Assembly (NCBI GenBank): GCA_038121105.1
Contig: JAYONB010000006.1
Coordinates: forward strand, 124,001 to 188,000
Direction: 5' to 3'
DNA length: 64,000 nt
From: CALJDF01 sp038121105
GTDB taxonomy: Bacteria > Pseudomonadota > Alphaproteobacteria > SHVP01
Under the pieces are notes generated by a model that worked only from the letters and a program-made list of their open reading frames with translations, did not search any database and was not told where the DNA came from. Positions within the stretch are counted from its first letter, which is position 1. Each line of letters starts with the position of its first letter. Both the position numbers and the translations under genes were made by a program. This document shows, one piece after another, positions 1-8,575 of the stretch.

Positions 1-557
1 GCGATCAGCAGATCGACGAAAACGTTGCCGGCATCGCCGGCCAGGACGGGGACGAGAAAGAGGATCGGGACCACCGCGAGGTCTTGGAACAACAGCACGG
101 AAAAGCCGGTATGACCGGCCGGGGTGCCGAGTTCACCTCGCTCGGCCAAGAGCTGAACCACGATCGCGGTCGAGGACAGCGCGAGACACAGCCCCAACAC
201 CACCGAGGCGTTGACCGAGTTGCCCCAGGCATAGGCGACGCCACCGATCACGATGGCGGCGCTGAGAACCTGGGCCGAGCCCATGCCGAATACCAGGCGG
301 CGCATCGCCCAAAGTCTGCGCAAGGGCAGTTCCAGACCGATCGTGAAGAGGAGAAAGACGACCCCGAGCTCGGCCAGCGGCGCGATGCTCTCGACGTCCG
401 CAATCAGGGCGAAGCCGTGCGGCCCGATGGCCACCCCGATCGCCAAATATCCCAGGATGGGACTGGCGCGCAGCCGATGGAAAATCGGCACGATCACCAC
501 GGCGGCAATCAGGAAGACAAATAGATCGACCATCACGTGGGTGGTTTCGGCGTGCAT
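1..557 (-). CDS. Kef-type monovalent cation:proton antiporter (N-terminal part, runs off left edge)
   Basis: About 185 residues are visible, read from an ATG at 557, and the frame is open to the window edge. The protein is strongly hydrophobic from residue 10, with several membrane helices. It carries the ILGYLAIGVAIGPHG and ELGVVFLLFTIGLEL stretches typical of the CPA2 family (KefB/KefC) and a later LALSSTAIVVQLL helix. Family members exchange K+ or Na+ for H+ in the inner membrane. Full members add a C-terminal NAD-binding (RCK) domain, which would lie outside the window. It is divergent from the gene at 653. Family assignment is firm; ion specificity cannot be told. Confidence 0.88.
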   Translation of the reverse strand, partial: MHAETTHVMVDLFVFLIAAVVIVPIFHRLRASPILGYLAIGVAIGPHGFALIADVESIAPLAELGVVFLLFTIGLELPLRRLWAMRRLVFGMGSAQVLSAAIVIGGVAYAWGNSVNASVVLGLCLALSSTAIVVQLLAERGELGTPAGHTGFSVLLFQDLAVVPILFLVPVLAGDAGNVFVDLLI

Positions 558-652
558 CGAGCAACCTTTCGCCCGGACGGCGGGCCTGTTACCAATGGTG
601 CTACCAAAGCCGGCAAGCCAATGCCAGCCCTGGGAATAGGGGGAGGACCGAC

Positions 653-1366
653 ATGAGCCACCAAACGGCCTTTGGCCGGATTGCCTATACCAGCAAAAAG
701 CCCGAGCGTATGGACGCCGACCGGGGTCGCGAATGGTTCGTCATGACCAAACACGGTGACGGCTCGCGGACCCTGACGGCGCACAGCGAAATCGACGATC
801 CCCCCCCGGTGATCCGCGATGTGTCGTTGACCGTCGGCGCCGATTGGCGACCCAACGATTCATCGGTGCGCCTAACGGTGGGCGGCGACTTCATGGGTTC
901 GGGTTGGTTTCGCTTTTCCGACACCGAAGCGGAGTGCCAGTCGTTTACCGCCAACGAGGGGCGACTTGAGCAGCGTATCGCGGTGACCGAGAAGCCCAAG
1001 GGCTTCGGCAATCATGCGATCGCCTCCGACGGCTGGCTGTTGAATTGCTACGACCTGAGCAAAGGGCCGGGTACGCAATACCTTGAAGACATGATGATCT
1101 CCTCGCCCGACCATCGCGGCGCGACCGGCCCTTCGATCTTCCGGCTGGGGTTCGGCATCGAGTATGTCGGCGAAGAGAAATGCACGGTGGGTGCAGGCAC
1201 GTTCGATGCGTTGCACTTTCGCATCGTCGGCACCGAAGGGCAGCTCCCCGAAACCCATCCGCCCTATGATATGTGGTGCACCGCCGACGGCGACTACATT
1301 TTCCTGAAGGGCGCAGTGACGGGCTACATGATGACGCATTACGAATTGATCGAACTGGAGAGGTAG
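653..1366 (+). CDS. Conserved hypothetical protein, 237 aa
   Basis: The ATG follows a clear Shine-Dalgarno sequence (GGGAGGACCGAC). The protein is soluble, without signal peptide or membrane segment, and has many short beta-like stretches, such as VSLTVGADWRPN followed by LTVGGDFMGSGWFRF, which suggests a beta-sandwich or barrel. I do not recognise a catalytic motif. It ends 4 bases before the next gene, so the two are almost certainly co-transcribed and may share a role. The composition matches its neighbours and gives no sign of transfer. Function unknown. Confidence 0.72.
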   Translation: MSHQTAFGRIAYTSKKPERMDADRGREWFVMTKHGDGSRTLTAHSEIDDPPPVIRDVSLTVGADWRPNDSSVRLTVGGDFMGSGWFRFSDTEAECQSFTANEGRLEQRIAVTEKPKGFGNHAIASDGWLLNCYDLSKGPGTQYLEDMMISSPDHRGATGPSIFRLGFGIEYVGEEKCTVGAGTFDALHFRIVGTEGQLPETHPPYDMWCTADGDYIFLKGAVTGYMMTHYELIELER

Positions 1367-1370
1367 AGAG

Positions 1371-2072
1371 ATGGCCGACGACAAAGGCATGTTGGTTTCG
1401 TGGACCGAAACGAACCCCGGATTTGACGCCGAACTGCGTGAATGGTTCGTGCGCGAACACATCGACGAACGCGCCCTGGACACGACGGGCTTTTATCGCT
1501 CACGCTTTTACGACGCGGTCGACGCCAAGGTGGAGTACTTCGCGACCTACGAAACAGAGAGCCACACCGTGCTGACCGGCGAGGGCTACCTCGAACGGGT
1601 CGGCAATCAGACCGAGTGGAGCCGCAAGGTCATCCCCGAACTGACGGTGCTGAACCGCATGACCGCACGCTTGACGATCGACATGATGCACGGGGTTGGC
1701 GGATCGGTTGCGGCGGTACGCTTCTTCCCCCCACAGGACGACGCGGGGCAAGAAAAACTGCGCCGCCATCTGCGCGATTCGGTGTTTGCGCCGATGATTA
1801 AACAACAAGGCGTTCTGGGCGCGTGCTTGGCCGAGAACATGCTGGAAGCCGCCAACGCGACCGGCGCCAAAGCGCGCGCTTTGGGCGGTGCGATGCCGGT
1901 GCTGGAGAAGGTCGAATGGCTGGCCGTGATCGAAGCGAGCACCGATCAGATCGTGCGCGGCGCCGCGCAGGCCGCGTTCGGACCGGACGCGCTGAAAGCG
2001 CACGGGGTCACGGACGCGCCCGAGATCGGGCTTTACCGGTTCGTGTACGGCATGGACAAACGCGGGCAGTAG
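1371..2072 (+). CDS. Hypothetical protein, possible dimeric alpha/beta-barrel (EthD/DUF4286-like), 233 aa
   Basis: It starts 4 bases after the preceding stop, with GAGAGGTAGAG as ribosome site. The N-terminal pattern (LVSWTETNPGFDAELREWFVREH, then YFATYETES about 45 residues on) resembles small dimeric alpha/beta-barrel proteins in which an HxxE/FxxWY helix follows the first strand. A second similar unit starts near residue 100 (VAAVRFFPPQDD), suggesting two barrel repeats in one chain. Such folds include EthD and polyketide or heme-handling enzymes. No specific function is claimed. It converges on the PaiB-like gene 3 bases downstream. Confidence 0.7.
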   Translation: MADDKGMLVSWTETNPGFDAELREWFVREHIDERALDTTGFYRSRFYDAVDAKVEYFATYETESHTVLTGEGYLERVGNQTEWSRKVIPELTVLNRMTARLTIDMMHGVGGSVAAVRFFPPQDDAGQEKLRRHLRDSVFAPMIKQQGVLGACLAENMLEAANATGAKARALGGAMPVLEKVEWLAVIEASTDQIVRGAAQAAFGPDALKAHGVTDAPEIGLYRFVYGMDKRGQ

Positions 2073-2075
2073 GCT

Positions 2076-2708
2076 CTAGCGCTCGGTCTTTTCCATCAGC
2101 TCGGCGAAGGTGGCGTCGTAGACGCCGCCTGTCGTGCGCAAACCTGCGGCGACGCCGGCGACATCGGCTGCCGAACGGTTTTGGCTGAGCTTTTGTTTGG
2201 CGTCGATCCGCGTGATCGGAATCTCGAACGCGACGATGCCGCGCATGAGCGCGGTGCGTTGTTTCTCGGGCACCTTTTTCAACGTCCATGGCGGCTTGGG
2301 TGCGAGCGACTGTTCGCTGGCGGCGGTGAGATCGGCCATCATTGCGGCAACGCGCTCGGGGTCCTCGACGATTCGGGGAACGCCGTAGGCATGCACGGCG
2401 ACATAGTTCCAGGTCGGCACCAAACCTTCGGTCTGGTACCAATCGGGCGAGACGTAGGCGTGCGGGCCCCAGAAAATCACCAGGGCGGGGGCGCCGTCGA
2501 AAAGCCGCCAAATCGGATTGGCGCGCGCGACGTGGGCGCGCAGCGTGCCGTAATCGCCCTGCGTGGGATCGAACAGAAACGGGATGTGCACGGCGTCGAG
2601 CCCTTCCGGGCCGGTCACGACCATCGCGGCAAAAGGGTTTTCCCTCATCACGGCCTGTGCGGCATCGGGACGGTCGGCGGGGAACGCGAAAGGGCTTGGC
2701 GTGTACAT
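2076..2708 (-). CDS. paiB: PaiB-family FMN-binding protein / negative transcriptional regulator
   Basis: The predicted 210-residue protein matches the PaiB family in length and along its sequence: N-terminal MYTPSPFAF, then AAMVVTGPEGLDAVHIPFL, HVARANPIWR, the WYQTEGLVPTWNY box and C-terminal KLSQNR. PaiB proteins have an FMN-binding split-barrel fold; in Bacillus PaiB represses sporulation and protease genes, while in proteobacteria the role is mostly untested. The frame stays open for 93 codons upstream, but homology begins at the ATG at 2708, which is chosen as start. The start faces the cyclase gene across 85 bases containing a perfect inverted repeat (2761-2779). Confidence 0.88.
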   Translation of the reverse strand: MYTPSPFAFPADRPDAAQAVMRENPFAAMVVTGPEGLDAVHIPFLFDPTQGDYGTLRAHVARANPIWRLFDGAPALVIFWGPHAYVSPDWYQTEGLVPTWNYVAVHAYGVPRIVEDPERVAAMMADLTAASEQSLAPKPPWTLKKVPEKQRTALMRGIVAFEIPITRIDAKQKLSQNRSAADVAGVAAGLRTTGGVYDATFAELMEKTER

Positions 2709-2760
2709 GGCGGTCTCATTTGGGCGGCGCGGATACCGGTGGCGGACCGCTCTGATAGGA

Positions 2761-2779
2761 TGACGCCATCTTAGCGTCA
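2761..2779. promoter_or_regulatory. Inverted repeat TGACGC-N7-GCGTCA, candidate operator
   Basis: Perfect 6-base arms with a 7-base spacer lie in the 85-base divergent gap between the paiB-like gene and the cyclase gene, ending 14 bases before the cyclase ATG. The position suits a repressor or activator site controlling one or both genes. The bound protein is unknown; the adjacent PaiB-like protein is only one possibility. Confidence 0.45.
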
Positions 2780-2793
2780 AATACCTGGACGGC

Positions 2794-3669
2794 ATGAGCG
2801 GTTCCGCACGCACCATCACAGATTGGCTTCGCGCCCTAGGCCTGGCCAACCACGCCGCGGCCTTTGCCGAAAACCGCATCGATTTCGACGTGTTGCCCGA
2901 CCTCACGGACGAGGACCTCCGCGACCTCGGCGTGACCGCGCTGGGCGATCGCAAACGCTTGGCCCGAGCGATCGCCGACCTCGGCAAGCCGGGCGTCTCG
3001 GCGCCGGCGGCCCCTGCCCCGCAGAGCGAGCGGCGTCAGGTCACGGTCTTGTTTGCTGACATCTCGGGCTACACCAAGCTGAGCCAGGATCTCGACCCCG
3101 AGGAAACTCTGGCGTTGCTCAACGGTTTTTTTGTCGCCGCCGATGCCGTGATCAAACGCTACGGCGGCACGGTCGATAAACATATCGGCGATGCGGTGAT
3201 GGCGGTGTTCGGTGCGCCGATCGCGCATAGCGACGATCCGTTGCGCGCCGTGCGGGCCGCGATCGACATCCATCAAGCCAGTGCGGCGCTCGACCCGCCG
3301 CTCGGCGTTCATATCGGCGTGGCCAGCGGCGAAGTCGTCGCGAGCGGCACCGGGAGCGGCGACCACCGCGAATACACCGTTACCGGCGCGTCGGTGAACT
3401 TGGCGTCGCGGCTGCACGATCTTGCCGGTCGCGGCCAGACGTTCGTGTCCGGTGCGGTGCACGACGCGATCGGCGCGGCGGTCGATGCCGAGGCTGAAGG
3501 CGGCACCGAGATCGCTGGATTCGATGGCACGGTTCCGGTGTGGTCGATACGTGGACTGTCGGATCATCATCACGCCACGCCACGTTTGATCGGTCGGCGA
3601 CGCGAACGCCGGCAGTTCGAAGCTGCCGTCGAGGCCTGCTTGGAAACCAAGCGCGGCGAAGTGATCTAA
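2794..3669 (+). CDS. SAM-domain class III adenylate/guanylate cyclase, N-terminal half ended by in-frame TAA
   Basis: Residues 5-65 form a SAM (sterile alpha motif) domain (ITDWLRALGLANHAAAF...DEDLRDLGV). Residues 80-245 are a class III nucleotide cyclase catalytic domain. The two metal-binding aspartates are present at 89 (VTVLFADISGYTKL) and 133 (KHIGDAVMAVFGAP), as is the VNLASRL box with the transition-state Asn and Arg. The frame stops at a TAA at 3667-3669, and the same frame continues immediately with the AAA domain that normally follows. The cyclase domain itself looks intact, so this product could still make cyclic nucleotide without its ATPase/TPR sensor part. Confidence 0.8.
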   Translation: MSGSARTITDWLRALGLANHAAAFAENRIDFDVLPDLTDEDLRDLGVTALGDRKRLARAIADLGKPGVSAPAAPAPQSERRQVTVLFADISGYTKLSQDLDPEETLALLNGFFVAADAVIKRYGGTVDKHIGDAVMAVFGAPIAHSDDPLRAVRAAIDIHQASAALDPPLGVHIGVASGEVVASGTGSGDHREYTVTGASVNLASRLHDLAGRGQTFVSGAVHDAIGAAVDAEAEGGTEIAGFDGTVPVWSIRGLSDHHHATPRLIGRRRERRQFEAAVEACLETKRGEVI

Positions 3670-3687
3670 GTTCGCGGCGAACCGGGG

Positions 3688-6045
3688 TTGGGCAAGACCA
3701 GGTTGGGCGAGGCATTTCGCGCGATGGCGGAAGAACGCGGCTTTGCCTGTCACGCCGCCCAAGCGTTGGACTTCGGCAGCAGTGCCGGCGGCGGTCCGAC
3801 CGGTACGTTGGCGCGCAGCCTGCTCGGTGCGTCGCCGGGCAATGAAACCGACGCGATTGCGGCGAACGTGGCGCGCGAACATTGGGATACGGCCCTTGCC
3901 GTGCACGTGTCCGTGTTGCTCGACCTCCCGTTGACGGAAGCGCAACGCTCGATCCACGACGCGATGGACCATGCGACACGGGTGCGTGGTCGAGAGGCGG
4001 CGCTGGCGGGCCTTGTGGCGGAGGCCGCGGCGCAGACGCCGCTGATGATACTGTTGGAAGATTTGCATTGGGCCGAGGACACCTTGCTCAACGACGTCAG
4101 GGCCCTAAGCGAGGCGATCGGCGCGCAACCGGTGGTTCTTGTCTTGACCACCCGTCTCGGCGGCGACCCGGTGAACGAGGGACGGCTTAGGCTGTCGCCC
4201 GACGTGCCGATCGTGACATTGGATCTTGCCCCCCTGCCCGCCCAAGAAGCGCGCGCCTTGGCCGCGGAAATCGGATTTGACAATGCCGACGTCGTGGCCC
4301 GAAGCGTGGCGCGGTCGGGCGGCAATCCGTTGTTTCTCGAACAGCTATTGCGCGCCGGCGCGCCGGAGGAGGACGGCGGCGCGGTGCCGGGCACCATCCA
4401 AAGCGTGGTGCAGGCCCGCCTGGATGCTCTGGCGGCGCATGATCGCGACGCGTTGCAGGCTGCATCGGTGTTGGGGCAACGGTTTTCGCTCGATGCCATG
4501 CGGCACCTGATCGGCCGGGCGGACTTCGACCCCGGCGAGTTGGTCCGACGCGCGTTGATCCGGCGCGACGGCGACGATCTGATGTTCGCCCATGCGCTGG
4601 TCTTGGACGGCATCTATCGGACACTGTTGAAGTCCCGCCGGATCGCCTTGCACCAGTCCGCCGCCGCTTGGTACCGGGACAACGACCCCGTGCTGTTCGC
4701 CCGGCATCTCGACAAAGCCCAGGCACCCGAGGCGGCGGGCGCGTATTTCGATGCCGCAGCGATGCTGGTGGCGGCGCGGCGACCCGCCGAGGCGCTCGAC
4801 CTGGCGGCCCGCGCCGCCGAGTTGGCTCAGGACCGGAGAGGGCGCTGGGCAGCGCAACAACAACGGGCCGACATCTTGTTGTCCCTCGAGCGCGGCCGGG
4901 AGGCCGTCGACGCCTATCGCACGGCCCTTGCCGAGGCCGAGGGTGAAACCGAGGCGATTGCAGGACAGATTGGGATTGCCGCGGCAGCCCGCCTGAGCGG
5001 CGACGTCGCCGCCGGGATCGCCGCGCTCGATGACGCGGAACCGCGGGCGCAGGCGCTCGGTGCCTCCCGCGATCTCGCCCAAATCAATTACTACCGGGGC
5101 GCCTTTTTGTTTCAGCAAGGCGATATCGAGGGCTGCACCAGGGCCCAGGAACGCGCCGTGGCGGAAGCCGAGGAAGCGGACGACCCGGAGTGGATCGCCC
5201 GTGGCCTCAGCGGATTGGGCGACGCCCGCTATGCCAATGCCGACATCGGGCGCGCCTTGGCGGCCTTCGAACGCTGCATCGCAGTGTGCGAGGAGCACGG
5301 GCTGGGGCGAATCGCCGTCGCCAACCGCTACATGGTCGGCAACATGCTGCGCTATCACAACCGGTTCGACGAGGCGCTCGCTCTGGCGCCCGAATCGATC
5401 GCCCTGACCCGTACGGTCGGCGATCATCGCGCGCTCGCCTTCGGCTTGATGTTGTACGGCGAGTACCTGACCGATGCGGCACGCTATGCCGACGGAATGG
5501 CGTTGTTCGACGAAGCCTTGGCGCTGGGCGATATGCTGAACAACGACCGCATCCGAATGCACCTTGTTTACCGGCAGGGACGTTCGATCGGCCTGTCCGA
5601 CGATCCGGCGCAAGAACTTGAGGTCTTGGCCAAGGCGCAGGCGCTGTCTCAGGCGGTGGACCCGCGCTTTCTGGGGCCCCGAATCGAAGCGGCGCGCGCC
5701 TTGTTTTTGACGGGTGACGCGCAACGTGCGGCCCTTGCACGGGGCGAAGATATTCTGCGTAGCGGCGTGATTTCACACAATCATCTTGAGTTCAATCGCG
5801 ATGCGATCGATGCCTGTGCGCGTACCGCACGTTGGGACGACGCCGAACGCTATGCGGCGACCTTGCGCGACTTCACCGCGCCCCATCCGTTTCCCTGGGC
5901 GGATTTCTTCGTGGCTCGCGGCATGGCCTTGGCGGCGGCCGGGCGCGGCGACCCCGACGGGCGAGCGCTGGCCTTGGCAGCCAAGGCCGAGGCCGAGCGG
6001 ATCGGATTGTTGGGCGCAGTGCCGCTGATCGAGCGCGTTTTGTAG
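3688..6045 (+). CDS. AAA ATPase plus TPR-repeat C-terminal half of the cyclase protein, separated by a nonsense codon
   Basis: This stretch lies in the same frame as the cyclase domain upstream. It encodes an AAA/STAND-like ATPase with Walker B MILLEDLHWAED about 125 residues in, then about 450 residues of alpha-helical TPR-like repeats. The Walker A loop (GEPGLGKT) begins at 3676, just after the TAA, but the first possible start is a TTG at 3688 in the middle of that loop with no ribosome site. A separately initiated product would therefore lack an intact P-loop. It is best read as the displaced half of one broken gene, unless the TAA is read through or is a sequencing error. Confidence 0.68.
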   Translation: MGKTRLGEAFRAMAEERGFACHAAQALDFGSSAGGGPTGTLARSLLGASPGNETDAIAANVAREHWDTALAVHVSVLLDLPLTEAQRSIHDAMDHATRVRGREAALAGLVAEAAAQTPLMILLEDLHWAEDTLLNDVRALSEAIGAQPVVLVLTTRLGGDPVNEGRLRLSPDVPIVTLDLAPLPAQEARALAAEIGFDNADVVARSVARSGGNPLFLEQLLRAGAPEEDGGAVPGTIQSVVQARLDALAAHDRDALQAASVLGQRFSLDAMRHLIGRADFDPGELVRRALIRRDGDDLMFAHALVLDGIYRTLLKSRRIALHQSAAAWYRDNDPVLFARHLDKAQAPEAAGAYFDAAAMLVAARRPAEALDLAARAAELAQDRRGRWAAQQQRADILLSLERGREAVDAYRTALAEAEGETEAIAGQIGIAAAARLSGDVAAGIAALDDAEPRAQALGASRDLAQINYYRGAFLFQQGDIEGCTRAQERAVAEAEEADDPEWIARGLSGLGDARYANADIGRALAAFERCIAVCEEHGLGRIAVANRYMVGNMLRYHNRFDEALALAPESIALTRTVGDHRALAFGLMLYGEYLTDAARYADGMALFDEALALGDMLNNDRIRMHLVYRQGRSIGLSDDPAQELEVLAKAQALSQAVDPRFLGPRIEAARALFLTGDAQRAALARGEDILRSGVISHNHLEFNRDAIDACARTARWDDAERYAATLRDFTAPHPFPWADFFVARGMALAAAGRGDPDGRALALAAKAEAERIGLLGAVPLIERVL

Positions 6046-6185
6046 GCAGCTCATCGCGTCGAGGACGTCGTCGGGGGCGGATGCACCGACCACGCTAGAG
6101 CCCTCAGACCGTAGGTCTTGGCGCGGGCGGTGTGGGGTGCCACGATGCCGGCCGATTTCTGAGGGACAGTTCAGGAGAATGCCGC

Positions 6186-7691
6186 GTGACCGGCAACGTC
6201 TTTGCGCTATTTGAAAGCCGGTTTCCGAGCGACCGCACGGCGACGTTCATCGAGAGCCCGACACGTGGGATCTATTCCTACGGCGATGCCGCGCGTTGGA
6301 TAAACCGGTTCGCCGGGTTTTTGGTCGCGAGCGGCGCTGCGCCGGGCGACCGGATCGCCGTACAGGTCGATAAGTCGCCCGAAGCATTGTTTCTTTACTT
6401 TGCCTGCCTGAAGGCTGGGCTCGTGTTTCTGCCGCTAAACACCGGGTACGAAGCCGAGGAGATCAGGTATTTCGTGGGCGACGCCGAGCCGCGCTTGTTC
6501 GTGTCGGCCGACGCCGCGGTCGCGGGCATCGGTGAGGCGATCGGCGATACCACGTTGCTTACTTTGAACGCCGATGGGACGGGATCGCTGATCGACGCCA
6601 GCGCAGGGCATGACGGCGGGACCGTCGAGACCCAGGACGTCCAGGCGGATGACATAGCGTCGATCATCTACACCTCGGGCACGACGGGGCGGCCCAAAGG
6701 CGCGATGCTGACCCACGACAACCTTGCGTCGAACGCGTTGGCGTTGCACCGCATATGGGGTTTCGTGCCGGACGACGTGCTGCTCCACGCGTTGCCGATT
6801 TATCACGTGCACGGCCTGTTCGTGGCGACGCATTGCGCGGTGCTCAACGGGTCGGCCATGCTGTTTCTCGAATCCTTCGACGCCAAGACGGTATTGGGCC
6901 TGCTGCCGCGCGCCACAGTGATGATGGGCGTGCCGACGTTCTATACGCGGTTGCTCGGCGAGGCTGCGTTCGATGCGGCAGCCTGCGACACGATCCGGCT
7001 GTTCGTGAGCGGGTCGGCGCCGTTGCTGCCCGAGACCTTCGCCGAATTCGAAGCACGGACCGGGCATCGAATCCTCGAGCGCTACGGCATGACCGAAGCG
7101 GGCATGATTACATCCAATCCGCTGGAGGGCGCGCGGTTGCCGGGCACGGTGGGCTATCCGCTGCCCGACGTGTCGGTGCGCGTGACGGGCGAGGACGGCG
7201 CCACGCTCGCGGCCGATGAAGTCGGCGGGTTGGAAGTGCGCGGGCCCAATCTGTTCAAGGGGTATTGGCGCAAACCGGAGAAGACCGCCGAGGACATGAC
7301 CGACGACGGCTTTTTTCGGACCGGCGATCTGGCGTCGATCGGCGACGACGGACGCGTGTCGCTGGTCGGTCGGGCCAAGGACCTCATTATCAGCGGCGGG
7401 TTGAACGTTTACCCCAAAGAGATCGAAACCGAGATCGATGCCGTGGCGGGCGTCGGCGAGAGCGCGGTGATCGGGGTGCCGCACGCCGATTTCGGCGAGG
7501 CGGTGGTCGCAGTGGCGACCCGTACCGACGACGGGCTGGACGAAGCAAAAGTGCTGGGGGCGCTCGACGGCAAATTGGCCCGGTTCAAAAGGCCCAAGCG
7601 GGTGTTTTTCGTCGATGCCCTGCCGCGCAATGCGATGGGCAAGGTACGCAAGAACGCCTTGCGCGACCGTTTCGGCGATACCTTCGGATAA
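6186..7691 (+). CDS. matB: Malonyl-CoA synthetase (MatB-type acyl-CoA ligase)
   Basis: Adenylate-forming enzyme of about 501 residues that would activate malonate to malonyl-CoA with ATP. The P-loop IIYTSGTTGRPKGAMLTH lies near residue 160. It is followed by the MatB-typical HALPIYHVHGLFVATH and VMMGVPTFYTRLL stretches, GRAKDLIISGGLNVYPKEIE, and the C-terminal RNAMGKVRK with the catalytic lysine. The GTG at 6186 is chosen because homology begins there and AGGAGAATGCCGC precedes it; the open frame extends 18 codons further up. Length equals that of characterised MatB proteins. No malonyl-CoA decarboxylase or malonate transporter is adjacent. A weak hairpin (GGTCTG/CAGACC, 7718-7740) follows. 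Confidence 0.85.
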   Translation: MTGNVFALFESRFPSDRTATFIESPTRGIYSYGDAARWINRFAGFLVASGAAPGDRIAVQVDKSPEALFLYFACLKAGLVFLPLNTGYEAEEIRYFVGDAEPRLFVSADAAVAGIGEAIGDTTLLTLNADGTGSLIDASAGHDGGTVETQDVQADDIASIIYTSGTTGRPKGAMLTHDNLASNALALHRIWGFVPDDVLLHALPIYHVHGLFVATHCAVLNGSAMLFLESFDAKTVLGLLPRATVMMGVPTFYTRLLGEAAFDAAACDTIRLFVSGSAPLLPETFAEFEARTGHRILERYGMTEAGMITSNPLEGARLPGTVGYPLPDVSVRVTGEDGATLAADEVGGLEVRGPNLFKGYWRKPEKTAEDMTDDGFFRTGDLASIGDDGRVSLVGRAKDLIISGGLNVYPKEIETEIDAVAGVGESAVIGVPHADFGEAVVAVATRTDDGLDEAKVLGALDGKLARFKRPKRVFFVDALPRNAMGKVRKNALRDRFGDTFG

Positions 7692-7777
7692 TCGCCGGGC
7701 TTGATAGCGATCAATGTGGTCTGTCGGTTCAGAGCAGACCTTGAGGGCAACCCGGCACCAGCCGACGGAGGGTTGCC

Positions 7778-7999
7778 ATGACGCAACGTTTTGCAATGTT
7801 CGCCGCGTTCGCACTCGGACTTGGGATCGGTGCCGTGGCAACCGCCTCGATCGGCTCCCAAGCCGCCGAGCGCCCGCAATTAGCAGTCACCGATATCGAG
7901 GGACTGGACGATCACATCCGCAAGATCGCCGAGGAGTGCGTGATCGCCGGTGCGGGCACCAGCTTGGCGCACCTGACCTGCCGGCGCGACGCGTTCTAG
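7778..7999 (+). CDS. Small exported or membrane-anchored hypothetical protein, 73 aa
   Basis: The ATG is preceded by GGAGGGTTGCC. Residues 5-30 form a hydrophobic segment (FAMFAAFALGLGIGAVATAS) ending in QAAE, which looks like a signal peptide or anchor. The remaining 43 residues are acidic to neutral and contain two cysteines (EECVIAG, LTCRRD) that could form a disulfide in the periplasm. No family is recognised. It converges on hsp20 with a strong shared hairpin between the two. Confidence 0.65.
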   Translation: MTQRFAMFAAFALGLGIGAVATASIGSQAAERPQLAVTDIEGLDDHIRKIAEECVIAGAGTSLAHLTCRRDAF

Positions 8000-8003
8000 G
8001 AAC

Positions 8004-8033
8004 GTCGCGCCGCCGTCATCGCGGCGGCGCGAC
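8004..8033. terminator. Bidirectional hairpin between convergent genes
   Basis: A perfect 11-bp stem (GTCGCGCCGCC / GGCGGCGCGAC) with an 8-base loop fills the 39-base gap between the small exported protein and hsp20. There is no U-tract, but stability and position fit a terminator serving both strands. Confidence 0.7.
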
Positions 8034-8038
8034 CGTCC

Positions 8039-8521
8039 TTAGGCCGCTTTGACTTCGATCTTCCGAGATTTGGCCTCGGCCTCGGCCGTCTTGGGCAACG
8101 TGACCTCAAGGACGCCGTTCTTGAGTTTGGCATCGACGTTGTCTTCGTCGATCCCCGGCGGCAGTGACAGCGACCGCCGATAGGTCCGACGCGACCGTTC
8201 GACCCGGTGATATTGTTTGTCTTTCTCATCCGACTTTTCTTCGTGCGTCCCGGTAATGGTGAGTACGCCCTCGGCTATTTCGATCGACATGTCCTTTTCC
8301 GAGATGCCGGGAAGTTCGGCCGAGACGTGAACGGCCTTGTCGCTCTCGGCGACATCGAGCTTGGGCATCGCGAACCCTTCCGCGCTGTCGGCGTCGAGCC
8401 ACGGCCCCCGCCGCGGCCCCCAGCCACCCATAAAATCTTCGAACAGGCGGTCGATTTCGCCCTGCAACGAAGTAAGAGAACCAAAACCAGCGCGACGGGG
8501 CGCAACTTCACCTTTCGCCAT
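8039..8521 (-). CDS. Hsp20 / alpha-crystallin small heat-shock protein
   Basis: The protein has 160 residues. A short N-terminal arm (SLQGEIDRLFEDFMGGW) precedes the alpha-crystallin domain at about residues 55-155, with ELPGISEKDMSIEI, GVLTITGTHEE, the R-rich YHRVERSRRTYRRSLSLP and the closing NGVLEVTLPK. It is an ATP-independent holdase chaperone that forms oligomers in the cytoplasm. The ATG at 8521 is preferred over the one four codons upstream because GGAGGACAAG precedes it. A sigma-32-like promoter lies about 55 bases upstream (8576-8602), fitting heat induction. Confidence 0.92.
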   Translation of the reverse strand: MAKGEVAPRRAGFGSLTSLQGEIDRLFEDFMGGWGPRRGPWLDADSAEGFAMPKLDVAESDKAVHVSAELPGISEKDMSIEIAEGVLTITGTHEEKSDEKDKQYHRVERSRRTYRRSLSLPPGIDEDNVDAKLKNGVLEVTLPKTAEAEAKSRKIEVKAA

Positions 8522-8575
8522 CTTGTCCTCCATCGACTGACTTAGTGGGAATACCGCAATCTTACGTTCACTGAG

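Larger units (their letters stand above)
2794..6045 (+). pseudogene. Full-length SAM-cyclase-AAA-TPR gene broken by a single in-frame stop
   Basis: Without the TAA at codon 292 the frame gives one protein of about 1,083 residues with the standard order SAM, cyclase, AAA, TPR. The residues around the stop (GEVI-stop-VRGEPGLGKTRL) align with the usual strand leading into the P-loop, so exactly one codon is lost and nothing is deleted. This entry groups the two halves listed separately. Confidence 0.72.

Noticed and set aside
2836..4068. Long minus-strand reading frame (410 codons) across the cyclase gene
   Set aside because: Arg/His-rich translation, no domain, no ribosome site; the plus strand encodes unmistakable cyclase and AAA motifs.
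4345..5724. Minus-strand frame of 459 codons opposite the TPR region
   Set aside because: No recognisable domain and a Gly/Arg/Gln-biased composition; the opposite frame has regular TPR-like helices.
6106..6118. Short inverted repeat AGACC-GTA-GGTCT after the cyclase gene
   Set aside because: Only 5-bp arms and a 3-base loop with no T-tract; not enough to call a terminator.
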